Made by a program: the position numbers and the translations under genes. Below are positions 25,073 to 32,202 of a stretch of DNA of 45,266 bases, piece after piece; position 1 is the stretch's first letter; every line of letters starts with the position of its first letter. The stretch is from Acidobacteriota bacterium (lineage in GTDB: Bacteria; Acidobacteriota; Vicinamibacteria; Vicinamibacterales; UBA2999), in assembly GCA_016190945.1 (NCBI GenBank), contig JACPPO010000089.1, forward strand, positions 1 through 45,266, read 5' to 3'. The notes beneath the pieces are model-generated. The model worked only from the letters and a program-made list of their open reading frames with translations, searched no databases and was not told the origin of the DNA.

Positions 25073-25471
25073 TCAGCGCCAGCCTTCATTCTCGATCAGC
25101 GCTTCCACGCGGGAGCGGATCTCGTCGCGGATCGCGCGGACATCGGCGATCGGTTTGCCGTTCGGGTCCTCGAGCGGCCAGTCATCGCGCTTCGCGTCCG
25201 CCACGTACGGGCACTCGTTCCCGCATCCCATCGTGACCAGCACCTGCGCCTGTTGTGCGAGGTCCAGGGTGAGCCTGGTTGGCTTCGCGCCGCTTAGGTC
25301 GACACCTGCCTCCTTCATCGCGGTCAAGACCTCGGGATGAACGCGGTCACCCGGATGGGTACCGGCTGAGAGCGCCCGTGCCTTCCGCGGGTTCGCGATC
25401 GTGTTGAAGAACGCGGCGGCCATTTGCGACCGCCCGGCGTTGTGGACACAGGCGAAGAGGACCGTGGTCAC
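25073..25471 (-). CDS. arsC: arsenate reductase, low-molecular-weight phosphatase type
   Basis: A 132-residue ArsC/LMW-PTP-fold enzyme that reduces arsenate to arsenite. The P-loop FACVHNAGRSQMAAAF has the nucleophilic Cys near residue 8, followed by GTHPGDRVHPEVLTAMKEAGVDLSGAKP, VTMGCGNECPY with two further cysteines for a thioredoxin-linked relay, and DDWPLEDPNGKPI with the catalytic Asp. The GTG start overlaps the upstream regulator's stop (GTGA). No arsenite efflux gene is visible in the window; methylation could be the outlet. Confidence 0.93.
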   Translation of the reverse strand: MTTVLFACVHNAGRSQMAAAFFNTIANPRKARALSAGTHPGDRVHPEVLTAMKEAGVDLSGAKPTRLTLDLAQQAQVLVTMGCGNECPYVADAKRDDWPLEDPNGKPIADVRAIRDEIRSRVEALIENEGWR

Positions 25472-25740
25472 CCGCTGCCCGCGGCGAGTAGGGCCCGCGC
25501 GGGGGAGGCCCGCAGCCGGCGGACCGAGACCTTCAGAACCGCATCGCTCACCAACACGTCCGGCCATGCGGTCCTCAGGAGCGCCGACTTGGTGACGCAC
25601 TGTCCCGGGTGGGCGACGAGCTGCTGCAGGACGGTGAAGTCCTTGGGCCTCAACGCGATGGCGCGACCGCCGCGTTGCAGGCGGGCGTTGGCCAGATCCA
25701 GGGGGACGTGCTCGGGCCGTCGCCGGACGGCGGGCTTCAT
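25468..25740 (-). CDS. stand-alone winged-helix (OmpR/PhoB-type) DNA-binding protein
   Basis: A 90-residue protein with only a Trans_reg_C domain: LDLANARLQRGGRAIALRPKDFTVLQQLVAHPGQCVTKSALLRTAWPDVLVSDAVLKVSVRRLR. No receiver domain precedes it and the end (ASPARALLAAGSG) suggests loss of a longer C-terminal region. GGGAGGAG lies upstream of the ATG. It is coupled to arsC by a 4-bp overlap, so it may regulate the arsenic genes or be the stump of a larger winged-helix regulator. Confidence 0.7.
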   Translation of the reverse strand: MKPAVRRRPEHVPLDLANARLQRGGRAIALRPKDFTVLQQLVAHPGQCVTKSALLRTAWPDVLVSDAVLKVSVRRLRASPARALLAAGSG

Positions 25741-25896
25741 GTGGCTCCTCCCAGGCTGTCAGGAAATTACCGAAAGATTACCACCGCGTCTGGAATTCGA
25801 CGGGAGAATGCCATATGAAATCGAGCGTCCGGCCCGTCACACGAGCGGAGAGCGGGAGATGCGCATCGAAAGGACGCCAGGGAGGCTGCTCTCGAC

Positions 25897-26130
25897 GTGA
25901 AGCGCGGCCCGAAAAAGAGCGCGTTGCGGCGGCTTGAAAAGCTGCTTGAGGCGCTCGACGAGGACGAGAAGAACAGCACGAAGGAGGCCTGCCACGAGCT
26001 GGACCAGCTTCTCAGACAGCTGTCCGGGAGGGCGTTCATGAGGAACCTGACGACCGGCGAAGAGGCGGAGATGGTGGACCGCATCGTCGCGATCCAAGCG
26101 GTCATCGGCCGCTGGCGGCGAAGCTCGTAA
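25897..26130 (+). CDS. small charged helical protein, unrecognised
   Basis: A 77-residue frame rich in Lys, Glu and Leu (ALRRLEKLLEALDEDEKNSTKEACHELDQLLRQL), probably alpha-helical, with no signal or membrane segment. GTG start with GGGAGG 11 bp upstream. Its last few codons run into the broken end of the PIN toxin gene on the other strand, so this DNA may have arrived with the event that truncated that gene. I recognise no family. Confidence 0.4.
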   Translation: MKRGPKKSALRRLEKLLEALDEDEKNSTKEACHELDQLLRQLSGRAFMRNLTTGEEAEMVDRIVAIQAVIGRWRRSS

Positions 26131-26270
26131 TCCGCAATTTCAGGGACGTAGAATGCCACATCCTGCCGCAGAAGCGCCTTCATCCATTGCTTGCACTTGC
26201 GGGGCTCGGATTGTTCCGAGGGATGCGTGACGAGTCCCGACACACCCGTGTCAAGAGCGATGTGACGCAC
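26115..26270 (-). pseudogene. PIN-domain toxin, 3'-truncated
   Basis: Only 52 family-like residues remain: GTG start, RHIALDTGVSGLVTHP with the first catalytic Asp, and CKQWMKALLRQDVAFYVPEIADYELRR with the second acidic cluster. A complete PIN ribonuclease would need about 80 more residues with further acidic positions. After 26115 the frame is unrelated. It starts three bp after the presumed antitoxin gene, so it is the toxin half of a broken toxin-antitoxin pair. Confidence 0.7.
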
Positions 26271-26273
26271 TCG

Positions 26274-26498
26274 TCACCGGAACAGCTTTCTGTCAGCGGG
26301 TCGATCGCGGTCCAATTCGGCCTTCAAATTCTCCCAGGAATCGGGTTCAGATTCGGCCGACTGGAGGCGCGCACCAGGCAGCGGCGTATCCTCGCGCAGC
26401 CACGCCTCGATGAGCTGAAGCGCCGCCCGATTTCGGTCGGCGGCTGTCGGCTCACCCTGGACGCGTGGATTCACAACGGCGCGCTCGCTTGGTGACAT
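26274..26498 (-). CDS. antitoxin-like small protein of the PIN pair
   Basis: A 74-residue acidic protein: NRAALQLIEAWLREDTPLPG and SWENLKAELDRDRPADRKLFR. This pattern (N-R-A-A-x-x-L-I-E-x-W, W-E-x-L-K-x-x-L-D-x-x-R, ending K-L-F) recurs in small proteins encoded just before PIN-domain genes. ATG 26498 chosen because GGGAGAG lies upstream. With the toxin truncated it would be an orphan antitoxin. Confidence 0.6.
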   Translation of the reverse strand: MSPSERAVVNPRVQGEPTAADRNRAALQLIEAWLREDTPLPGARLQSAESEPDSWENLKAELDRDRPADRKLFR

Positions 26499-26610
26499 GG
26501 CGGCTGATCTCTCCCGTCTCCCCCGGTTGTCAGTGAGCCCAGCACGGCACTGGGTTCTCCTGGACACGATTAGAGTGCTTGAAAAGAACTTGAAACTTTG
26601 CGCACGAAAA

Positions 26611-26635
26611 GGGCCGTCTCCGACCGAGACGGCCC
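26611..26635 (-). terminator. rho-independent terminator-like hairpin
   Basis: GGGCCGTCTC-N5-GAGACGGCCC, a perfect 10-bp stem. On the minus strand it is followed directly by TTTTCG, typical of a leftward terminator. No gene is seen ending just to its right on that strand, so it may be a leader terminator before the antitoxin gene or the leftover of a lost gene. Confidence 0.6.
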
Positions 26636-26662
26636 AAGCGTCAGTGTAAGTACTGGACAACG

Positions 26663-26691
26663 TTGCAAGGCCGCCGGACTGCTTGTATTCT
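26663..26691 (+). promoter_or_regulatory. promoter of the AbrB/MazF pair
   Basis: TTGCAA and TATTCT are separated by exactly 17 bp, with AAGGAGG eight bases later and the GTG start 19 nt after the -10 box. AbrB-type antitoxins usually repress such promoters together with their toxin. Confidence 0.6.
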
Positions 26692-26710
26692 TTACTGTAA
26701 GGAGGTTCAA

Positions 26711-26959
26711 GTGGGTGCCAGGCACGGGGCGGCGGTGCAGATCAGCCGGGTGTCGAGCAAAGGGCAGGTGACGCTGCCGAAACGGGTCCGCGAGGCAATC
26801 GGCGTCGGCCCCGGCGACGCCGTGGCGTACGACCTCAGCCGGGGGCTCGTCACGCTGCGCCGGCTGGAGCCGATCGATCTAGCCTTTCACGCCGCCGTCG
26901 AGTCGACGCTTGCCGAGTGGGGATCCAAGGAGGACGACGAGGCGTACGGTGACCTGTGA
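26711..26959 (+). CDS. AbrB/MazE/SpoVT-type antitoxin
   Basis: An 82-residue swapped-hairpin DNA-binding protein: ISRVSSKGQVTLPKRVREAIGVGPGDAVAYDLSRGLVTLRRLEPID, then an acidic C-terminal helix with ESTLAEWGSKEDDEAYGDL, which would bind the toxin. The GTG at 26711 is chosen for its AAGGAGG site; the frame extends upstream but without a comparable signal. It overlaps the MazF gene by 11 bp. Confidence 0.9.
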   Translation: MGARHGAAVQISRVSSKGQVTLPKRVREAIGVGPGDAVAYDLSRGLVTLRRLEPIDLAFHAAVESTLAEWGSKEDDEAYGDL

Positions 26960-27296
26960 CGCCTGGGATGTCGTCGTGGTGCCGTTCCCATTCACGGACC
27001 GCTCAACCACCAGACGCCGTCCGGCGCTTGTAGCGAGCGCCAAAGCGTTCAATCGGCATGGGCATTCCGTCCTGGCGGTGATTACCTCCGCGTCGCACCG
27101 ACCGTGGCCCGGCGACACCCCGATTGTGGACCTGAAGAGTGCCGGCGTGAAGGCGCCAAGCCTCGTCCGCCTGAAGCTGTTCACCATCGACAACCGGTTC
27201 ATCGCACGGCGCATCGGCGCGCTGGAGGGGGCCGACCGGACGGCCGTCTCGACACACACGCGGGAGTTCATGCCCGTCGCCGCCCGGACCACCTGA
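26949..27296 (+). CDS. MazF/PemK-type endoribonuclease toxin
   Basis: A 115-residue MazF-fold protein: WDVVVVPFPFTDRSTTRRRPALVAS with the catalytic Arg in the early loop, HSVLAVITSASHRPWPGDTPI with the later Thr/Ser, and SLVRLKLFTIDNRFIARRIGAL. It would cleave mRNA when freed from the antitoxin. GTG start overlaps the antitoxin stop region. Apparently intact. It is the last gene before the tRNA-Asp fragment. Confidence 0.88.
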   Translation: MTCDAWDVVVVPFPFTDRSTTRRRPALVASAKAFNRHGHSVLAVITSASHRPWPGDTPIVDLKSAGVKAPSLVRLKLFTIDNRFIARRIGALEGADRTAVSTHTREFMPVAARTT

Positions 27297-27375
27297 AGCG
27301 ACGTAAGCAGTTGGTATCGAAGCGCTTAACACCAGGAGCCGCGCGCCATCACCAACTTACGAAATCACCAGGAAT

Positions 27376-27401
27376 CGGGTTCGAGCCCCATCGACCCCGC
27401 C
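27376..27401 (+). repeat. partial tRNA-Asp 3' end (attachment-site-like direct repeat)
   Basis: CGGGTTCGAG-C-CCC-A-TCGACCCCGCC matches 14537-14562 of tRNA-Asp in 24 of 26 positions. The sequence before it cannot form an anticodon arm, and the two changes weaken the T-stem, so this is not a working tRNA. Same orientation as the intact gene. A 3'-end tRNA copy of this kind is what site-specific integration leaves at the far end of a genomic island. Confidence 0.65.
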
Positions 27402-27407
27402 GTTGCA

Positions 27408-27434
27408 CCCAACGCGCAGAGTTCGCGCGTTGGG
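27408..27434. terminator. hairpin after the tRNA fragment
   Basis: CCCAACGCGC-N7-GCGCGTTGGG, a perfect 10-bp stem. No T-run follows on either side. It lies between mazF and the gene at 27541; 27297-27540 otherwise holds the tRNA fragment and a -10 box. Confidence 0.4.
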
Positions 27435-27481
27435 GACCGCCCCAACTTCCTCGCTGCGCTCGGACCTTGAATTAAACCGTC

Positions 27482-27490
27482 TGCTATACT
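27482..27490 (+). promoter_or_regulatory. extended -10 promoter element
   Basis: TGC-TATACT, an extended -10 box, 50 nt before the GTG of the next gene. A TTGAAT precedes it but only 12 bp away, too close to act as -35. Confidence 0.4.
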
Positions 27491-27540
27491 GGCTGAGCTT
27501 TCCACGCCAGCTTAGCTTTAACCCTGCAGGAGGACGCGAG

Positions 27541-28017
27541 GTGTTAAGAACCGCTCGTCTATTTCTGGTGACGTGTCTGACCACATGTCTCGTGACCGTT
27601 CCGTGGAACGACGCACTTGCCAGCGAACGGGGAAACTCCGTGGCAGAAGCGTGGCAGTCCCAGTCGGCAGTTGATGGTTCAAGAAACGGCGACGCTCAAG
27701 CAGCGCTCGCAGGCCTCGCGAATGGCACCGGCAATGGAACGATCTGGCGCGCCGCCCTCGGGCTCGTACCGAGCCAGTCTCCGAGCCTCATGCGAGCGGC
27801 CCAAACGGTGGCTTCAACGAACGAACCGAAGCTACTACTTGGCGTGATTGCGGGAGCCTTGGTGGTTGGGGGTGTCGCGTTGCTGGCGTATGGCATGACC
27901 TCGTCCTGTGAAGGGAGTCATCCGACTGATAACGCCTGCGACCGTAGCACGGTCTTGGGTGCAGTCGGGCTCTCTGGCGGAACGGTGATGCTTGTGGTAT
28001 GGGCGCTCAGTAAGTGA
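27541..28017 (+). CDS. exported protein with two later membrane segments, unknown
   Basis: A 158-residue protein with an N-terminal signal (LFLVTCLTTCLVTVPWNDALA), a polar middle rich in Ser, Ala and Gly (about residues 28-95), then hydrophobic segments LLLGVIAGALVVGGVALLAYGM and VLGAVGLSGGTVMLVVWAL separated by a loop with two cysteines (SSCEGSHPTDNACDR). AGGAGG lies eight bases before the GTG. I do not recognise a family; proteins of this plan (signal, linker, double-glycine hydrophobic hairpin) are common near TonB-like genes in Acidobacteriota. Confidence 0.7.
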   Translation: MLRTARLFLVTCLTTCLVTVPWNDALASERGNSVAEAWQSQSAVDGSRNGDAQAALAGLANGTGNGTIWRAALGLVPSQSPSLMRAAQTVASTNEPKLLLGVIAGALVVGGVALLAYGMTSSCEGSHPTDNACDRSTVLGAVGLSGGTVMLVVWALSK

Positions 28018-28111
28018 GCGCATGCTCTTATTCGTATCCCCGCCGACTAAACGCTGGCACCACCTCGCTTGACGGATAGCCAGCCCCAGGGACCCGTCAG
28101 CCGTGTAAGAA

Positions 28112-28127
28112 CGGGCGCTTGCGCCCG
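28112..28127. terminator. short GC hairpin
   Basis: CGGGCGC-TT-GCGCCCG, a 7-bp stem, between the exported-protein gene and the TonB-like gene. It may end transcription of the former. It overlaps a possible TTG start at 28119, which is why I place the TonB-like start further on. Confidence 0.35.
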
Positions 28128-28142
28128 ATACGTAGGTTCAGA

Positions 28143-29240
28143 GTGAACTCTTTACATTCCTCAGGTACCCTTGATGCCGCGCCCCGGCGGTGGACGACCA
28201 TGGCGGCCAGCGCCGTCCTGCACGTGGCGTTCGTTACCGCCGTCTCCTTTGCCGCCCGCGAGGCGGGGTTGGTGGCACCCGCGCGTACCGCGCGCGACCT
28301 AACGTTCGTCCGTGTGCTTCCGGCGCCGGCGCTCCCGCTCCTGCGTGTGCCGCCTGTCGTGAAGGAAGAAGTGAAGATTCTCGAAGCCCCGGTGGCGATC
28401 GAGACTCCGCCGATTCCCGATCGCGTCATGACGCGCGCCGAACCGACGCCGCCGGCTCCAGAGCCTCGCCCCGAGCCGCCAATCGCGCCTGACCGGCCCA
28501 GGCCAGCGTCGCCGACCGTGACGGTCGGCGCGTTTGCCCTGAACGGAACCAGCACGCGCGCCCCGGAGCGGTCCCGGTCGGTGCAGCCGGCCGAGTTCGA
28601 TACGCAGGCCGCGCGGGCGCCGGAGATCAAGACCATCAGCGCGGCTGTTGGGGCGTTCGAGCAGTCATCCGTCCGCGGACGTCCGCGGCCAGGCACCGAT
28701 CGACCGAACGTCGTCGCTGACGCGGGATTCGGCACCGGGACGGCGACTGGAACGGCACGGCCGGGGGGACGGGTGGCTGATGCCGGATTCGGCACAGGGG
28801 TGGCAACCGCGACGGCCCGCTCCGGGGCAGGTGTCGTCGCGGCCGGCGGCTTCGACGCCGGTAGGGGCGACGCCGGAAGAGGCGCGCAGCCAACGCAGGC
28901 CGTGAAGGCAACCGACTTTGATACGCGAAGCGCGCAGCCGGCGGCGCCGCAGGCACCGCGCCAGGCGCCGACCGAGGTGCCGCTCGAGATCCTGTCGAAG
29001 CCGACGCCGACCTACACCAAGGAAGCACGCGCGCTCAAGATTGAAGGAGAGGTACTGCTCGACGTCGAGTTCGCGGCGACGGGCGGGATCCGTGTGCTGA
29101 GGGTTGTCCGCGGTCTCGGCCACGGCCTGGACGAATCGGCGACGCGGGCCGTGCAAGGCATGCGCTTCAAGCCGGCGCAGCGCCACGGACGGGCAATCGA
29201 TGTTCGGATGACGGTGAACATCGTGTTCCGCCTGGCGTGA
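28143..29240 (+). CDS. TonB-family protein with tandem repeats
   Basis: A 365-residue energy-transduction-type protein. A single N-terminal membrane helix (TTMAASAVLHVAFVTAVSFAA) is followed by a long Pro/Ala/Arg-rich periplasmic linker and a TonB C-terminal domain at about 275-365: PTPTYTKEARALKIEGEVLLDVEF, GLGHGLDESATRAVQGMRFKPAQ, MTVNIVFRLA. The linker contains imperfect repeats (ADAGFGTGTATGTARPGGRV, then ADAGFGTGVATATARSGAG). Start codon is uncertain (GTG 28143; TTG 28119 is possible). It likely stiffens or links the inner membrane to an outer-membrane receptor or secretin. Followed at 9 bp by a metalloprotease gene. Confidence 0.85.
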   Translation: MNSLHSSGTLDAAPRRWTTMAASAVLHVAFVTAVSFAAREAGLVAPARTARDLTFVRVLPAPALPLLRVPPVVKEEVKILEAPVAIETPPIPDRVMTRAEPTPPAPEPRPEPPIAPDRPRPASPTVTVGAFALNGTSTRAPERSRSVQPAEFDTQAARAPEIKTISAAVGAFEQSSVRGRPRPGTDRPNVVADAGFGTGTATGTARPGGRVADAGFGTGVATATARSGAGVVAAGGFDAGRGDAGRGAQPTQAVKATDFDTRSAQPAAPQAPRQAPTEVPLEILSKPTPTYTKEARALKIEGEVLLDVEFAATGGIRVLRVVRGLGHGLDESATRAVQGMRFKPAQRHGRAIDVRMTVNIVFRLA

Positions 29241-29249
29241 GTGTCGGTG

Positions 29250-30923
29250 ATGCGAATCCTGCCGCGAAGTAGCCTTATTGCGCTGGGGCTGCTCGTGCTG
29301 AGTCCGGCGCCCGACGCGCAGCAGCTGCCGTCGAGCGGCGGCGCCGCAATATCGATGGACGCGCTGGTCGATCGGCTCACGAAAGCCGAGTCGGCATTGA
29401 CGGCGCGGATGAGTGCCTACCGTCCCGTCGTCGAGGTCTACCTTCAGCATCTTGTGCCCGACGCGAAGGTCGGCGCGGTGCCAAGACGCGATGACTACTT
29501 CCTGGGGCAGTTCGACGGCAACGACGGCCCCAGCCTTACACCGCTCGGCCCCAGCAGGGGATGGTTTCGTCCCGCCGGCCTGATGAACCGCCCGTTTGGC
29601 TTCGAGTACGTGTCATCCGGGTTTGCGGCGACGATCGTTCCCGACCGGCGGGTGCTCGATCGCGCGCGGTACGAGTTCACGTTCGTCCGGCGAGAGTTCC
29701 TCAACGAAGTCCGCTGTCTGGTCCTTGATGTTCAACTCAAGGATGCCGGCGGCGCCGGATTCAAGGGCCGCATCTGGGTTGAGGATCGCGACTTCACCAT
29801 CGTTCGCTTCAACGGCATCAGCCGGGAAATCGACGCCTCATTCTCCAGGTTCTTTCGCAAGAAGCTCTCCTTGCACGTCGACAGCTGGCGTGTGAACGTC
29901 CTGCCGGGTGTGTGGCTGCCCGCATACGTCTATTTCGAGGAGACCGATTTCCAGGACCGACCGGCGCCGCCGCGGATGCCGCGGATCAAGGGTCAGATGC
30001 GGCTGTGGGGCTACGAGCTGAAGGACGCGACCGCGCAGTCGGCTTTCACGACCATTCAAGTCGACCAGGCGGCGGTTCAGGACAGCAGCGAACAGGCGCA
30101 GCAGCTTTCACCGGTGCTCAGTCAGCGGAGATGGGAGCAGCAGGCCGAGAGCAACGTGCTCGACCGGCTCACGAGCGCCGGGCTCCTTGCGCCGGTCGGC
30201 CCTGTCGACGGCGTGCTCGAGACGGTGCTCAACAACCTCCAGGTCACGAGCAATGTCACGTTCGATCCGCCGCTCAAAGCCCGCGTGTTGCTCACGTCGC
30301 CGCTCGAGTCGTTCACCGTGGGCCGCACCATCGTGGTGAGCCGCGGGCTCATCGACGTGCTGCCCGACGAGGCCAGTCTCGCGATGGTGCTGGGACACGA
30401 GCTCGCGCACGTCATCCTCGGGCATCAGTTGATCGACACAAAGTTCGGATTCGCCGACCGGCTGATGATTCCCGACACCGATGTGGTGCGGACGCTCCGA
30501 TTCAACCATACGCTCCTGGAGGAGTCGGCCGCGGACGCGAAGCTCATCGAACTGCTGGGCAAGTCGCCCTACCAGGAGAAGTTGTCCAACGCGGGATTGT
30601 TCGTGCGGGCGATCGTCGCGAATGCCAAGACCCTTCCGAATCTCATTCAGCCGCACATGGGCGATTACGTGGTCGAGGAAGAGCGGTCACTGGCGGAGCT
30701 GATACAGAAATCGCCGGAGCTCGCGCCCGAGCAGCTCGATCAAATTGCGGTGCTGCCGCTCGGCGCGCGGCTTGTCATGGATCCGTGGAGCAATCGGCTC
30801 GATCTCAACCGCACGCCGGCGGTTCCCCTGACGTGGGCGCGCGAAAAGCTGCCGCTCGCCATCACGCCCATGGCGCCGTACCTGCGGTACGCGGATCCGG
30901 GGGTCGGAACCTCGTCCCGCTAG
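29250..30923 (+). CDS. M48-family zinc metalloprotease, exported
   Basis: A 557-residue protein: signal peptide RSSLIALGLLVLSPAPDAQ, a ~250-residue N-terminal region that looks like an outer-membrane lipoprotein-sorting-type beta domain (FTFVRREFLNEVRCLVLDVQ, IVRFNGISREIDASF, LPAYVYFEE), then the M48 domain with the zinc motif MVLGHELAHVILGHQ near residue 385 and the third ligand in LLEESAADAKLIELL. It lies 9 bp after the TonB-like gene and may share a transcript. Likely a periplasmic quality-control protease; the N-terminal domain fusion is the unusual part. Confidence 0.88.
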   Translation: MRILPRSSLIALGLLVLSPAPDAQQLPSSGGAAISMDALVDRLTKAESALTARMSAYRPVVEVYLQHLVPDAKVGAVPRRDDYFLGQFDGNDGPSLTPLGPSRGWFRPAGLMNRPFGFEYVSSGFAATIVPDRRVLDRARYEFTFVRREFLNEVRCLVLDVQLKDAGGAGFKGRIWVEDRDFTIVRFNGISREIDASFSRFFRKKLSLHVDSWRVNVLPGVWLPAYVYFEETDFQDRPAPPRMPRIKGQMRLWGYELKDATAQSAFTTIQVDQAAVQDSSEQAQQLSPVLSQRRWEQQAESNVLDRLTSAGLLAPVGPVDGVLETVLNNLQVTSNVTFDPPLKARVLLTSPLESFTVGRTIVVSRGLIDVLPDEASLAMVLGHELAHVILGHQLIDTKFGFADRLMIPDTDVVRTLRFNHTLLEESAADAKLIELLGKSPYQEKLSNAGLFVRAIVANAKTLPNLIQPHMGDYVVEEERSLAELIQKSPELAPEQLDQIAVLPLGARLVMDPWSNRLDLNRTPAVPLTWAREKLPLAITPMAPYLRYADPGVGTSSR

Positions 30924-30978
30924 ACGCCCCTCGCCGCCAAGATCGACGATCTCGATGTGAAACGTCCCATGCCGCCGC

Positions 30979-31878
30979 CTATTTGATGAAAGTGCCCTCG
31001 CGCAGCTCCGTCATCGCCTGCTGCAGCTGCTCCTTCGTGTTCATTACGATCGGTCCGTGCCACGCAACGGGCTCTTCGATGGGTCGCCCCGAGACCAGCA
31101 GGAACCGAATCCCTTTTTCTCCCGCCTGCACGACGACCTCGTCGCCGCTGTCGAAGACCACGAGCGAGCGGTTGCCGATATCGGCGGGACCCGCCGGCTC
31201 GATGGATCCAACCCAGTCCGTCCGCACCTCACGCGGCTCGGACACGTCGCGGAACGTGCCAGACCCCTCGAACACATAGGCGAACGCATTCCGTGACGTC
31301 TCGACAGCCAGCCGCTTCCGCACGCCCGGCGGGACGAAGACATCGAGGTACCGCGGGTCGGCCGCTACGCCATCGACCGGACCGCTCTTGCCCCAGAAGC
31401 TCCCGCAAATCACCCGCACCCGCGTGCCGTCATCGTCGATGACCTCGGGGATGTCACCGGCCGACACGTCCTGGTAGCGGGGCTTCGTCATTTTCAGAGA
31501 CGCCGGCAGATTCGCCCAGAGCTGAAAGCCGTGCATTCGGCCCCGCGGGTCACCCTTGGGCATCTCCTGATGGAGGATGCCGCTCCCCGCCGTCATCCAC
31601 TGGACGTCGCCCGCGCCAAGCCTGCCTCGATTCCCAAGGCTGTCACCATGGTCCACGGTTCCCGCCAGCACATACGTGATCGTTTCGATGCCGCGGTGTG
31701 GATGCCATGGGAATCCGGCGAGATAGTCGTCCGGATTGTCATTCCGGAAATCGTCCAGCAGCAGGAAGGGATCGAACTCGGTGGTGTTGCCGAAACCAAA
31801 CGCGCGCCGCAGCTGCACGCCCGCGCCTTCGAGCGTTGGTTTGGATTGCACAACGCGCTTTACGGGACGAATAGACAT
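30979..31878 (-). CDS. pirin family protein
   Basis: A 299-residue bicupin. The N-terminal cupin holds the metal ligands in FPWHPHRGIETITYVLAGTVDHGDS and GSGILHQEMPKGD, followed by GFQLWANLP and the second cupin domain with VVQAGEKGIRFLLVSGRPIEEPVAWHGPIVMNTKEQ. Bacterial pirins often have quercetinase-like oxygenase activity or regulatory roles; which applies here is open. ATG with GAGGACACC upstream. It is downstream of repeat copy D. Confidence 0.93.
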   Translation of the reverse strand: MSIRPVKRVVQSKPTLEGAGVQLRRAFGFGNTTEFDPFLLLDDFRNDNPDDYLAGFPWHPHRGIETITYVLAGTVDHGDSLGNRGRLGAGDVQWMTAGSGILHQEMPKGDPRGRMHGFQLWANLPASLKMTKPRYQDVSAGDIPEVIDDDGTRVRVICGSFWGKSGPVDGVAADPRYLDVFVPPGVRKRLAVETSRNAFAYVFEGSGTFRDVSEPREVRTDWVGSIEPAGPADIGNRSLVVFDSGDEVVVQAGEKGIRFLLVSGRPIEEPVAWHGPIVMNTKEQLQQAMTELREGTFIK

Positions 31879-31918
31879 GGTGTCCTCACGGAACCGGTCA
31901 ACATGAACTATCCGGTCA

Positions 31919-32143
31919 AACCAGACAAGGCGCCGCCCTTGATATCCCGGCAGAGCTCGTGTCTGGTTGCCGGTGTCTCTTCCACCCCACGGCGCAGGCG
32001 TGCGCCGTGGGGGCCCCGGCCTTGGCGCGCTTCGCGCACGTAGGACCGCTATGCGGCTCACCTACGCCTGGCGCACCGGCACTCGCCAACAATCGGGCGA
32101 CACAACGGGTACGAAATTCTCGTAATGAGCCGCATAGTGGCCC
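31919..32143 (+). repeat. three-hairpin intergenic repeat, copy D (longest)
   Basis: Hairpin 1: AACCAGACA (31919-31927) with TGTCTGGTT (31960-31968), enclosing CGCCCTTGATATCCCGGC. Hairpin 2: CCCCACGGCGCA-N4-TGCGCCGTGGGG (31985-32012), a perfect 12-bp stem. Then TTGGCGCGCTTCGCGC, and hairpin 3: GGACCGCTATGCGGCTCA (32043-32060) with TGAGCCGCATAGTGGCCC (32126-32143), 16 of 18 paired. The loop of hairpin 3 holds a 73-bp segment shared with copy C and the conserved ACGAAATTCTCGTAA. It fills most of 31879-32202. Confidence 0.78.
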
Positions 32144-32202
32144 AATTACCGGGTGCGCGCATCTGGTGGTATTGGCGCGAGCGGCGCGAGGCCTCAACCG
32201 GA

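Noticed and set aside
27303-27401. A complete third tRNA gene
   Set aside because: Only the T-arm and acceptor 3' end are recognisable; no anticodon stem or 5' acceptor strand can be formed.
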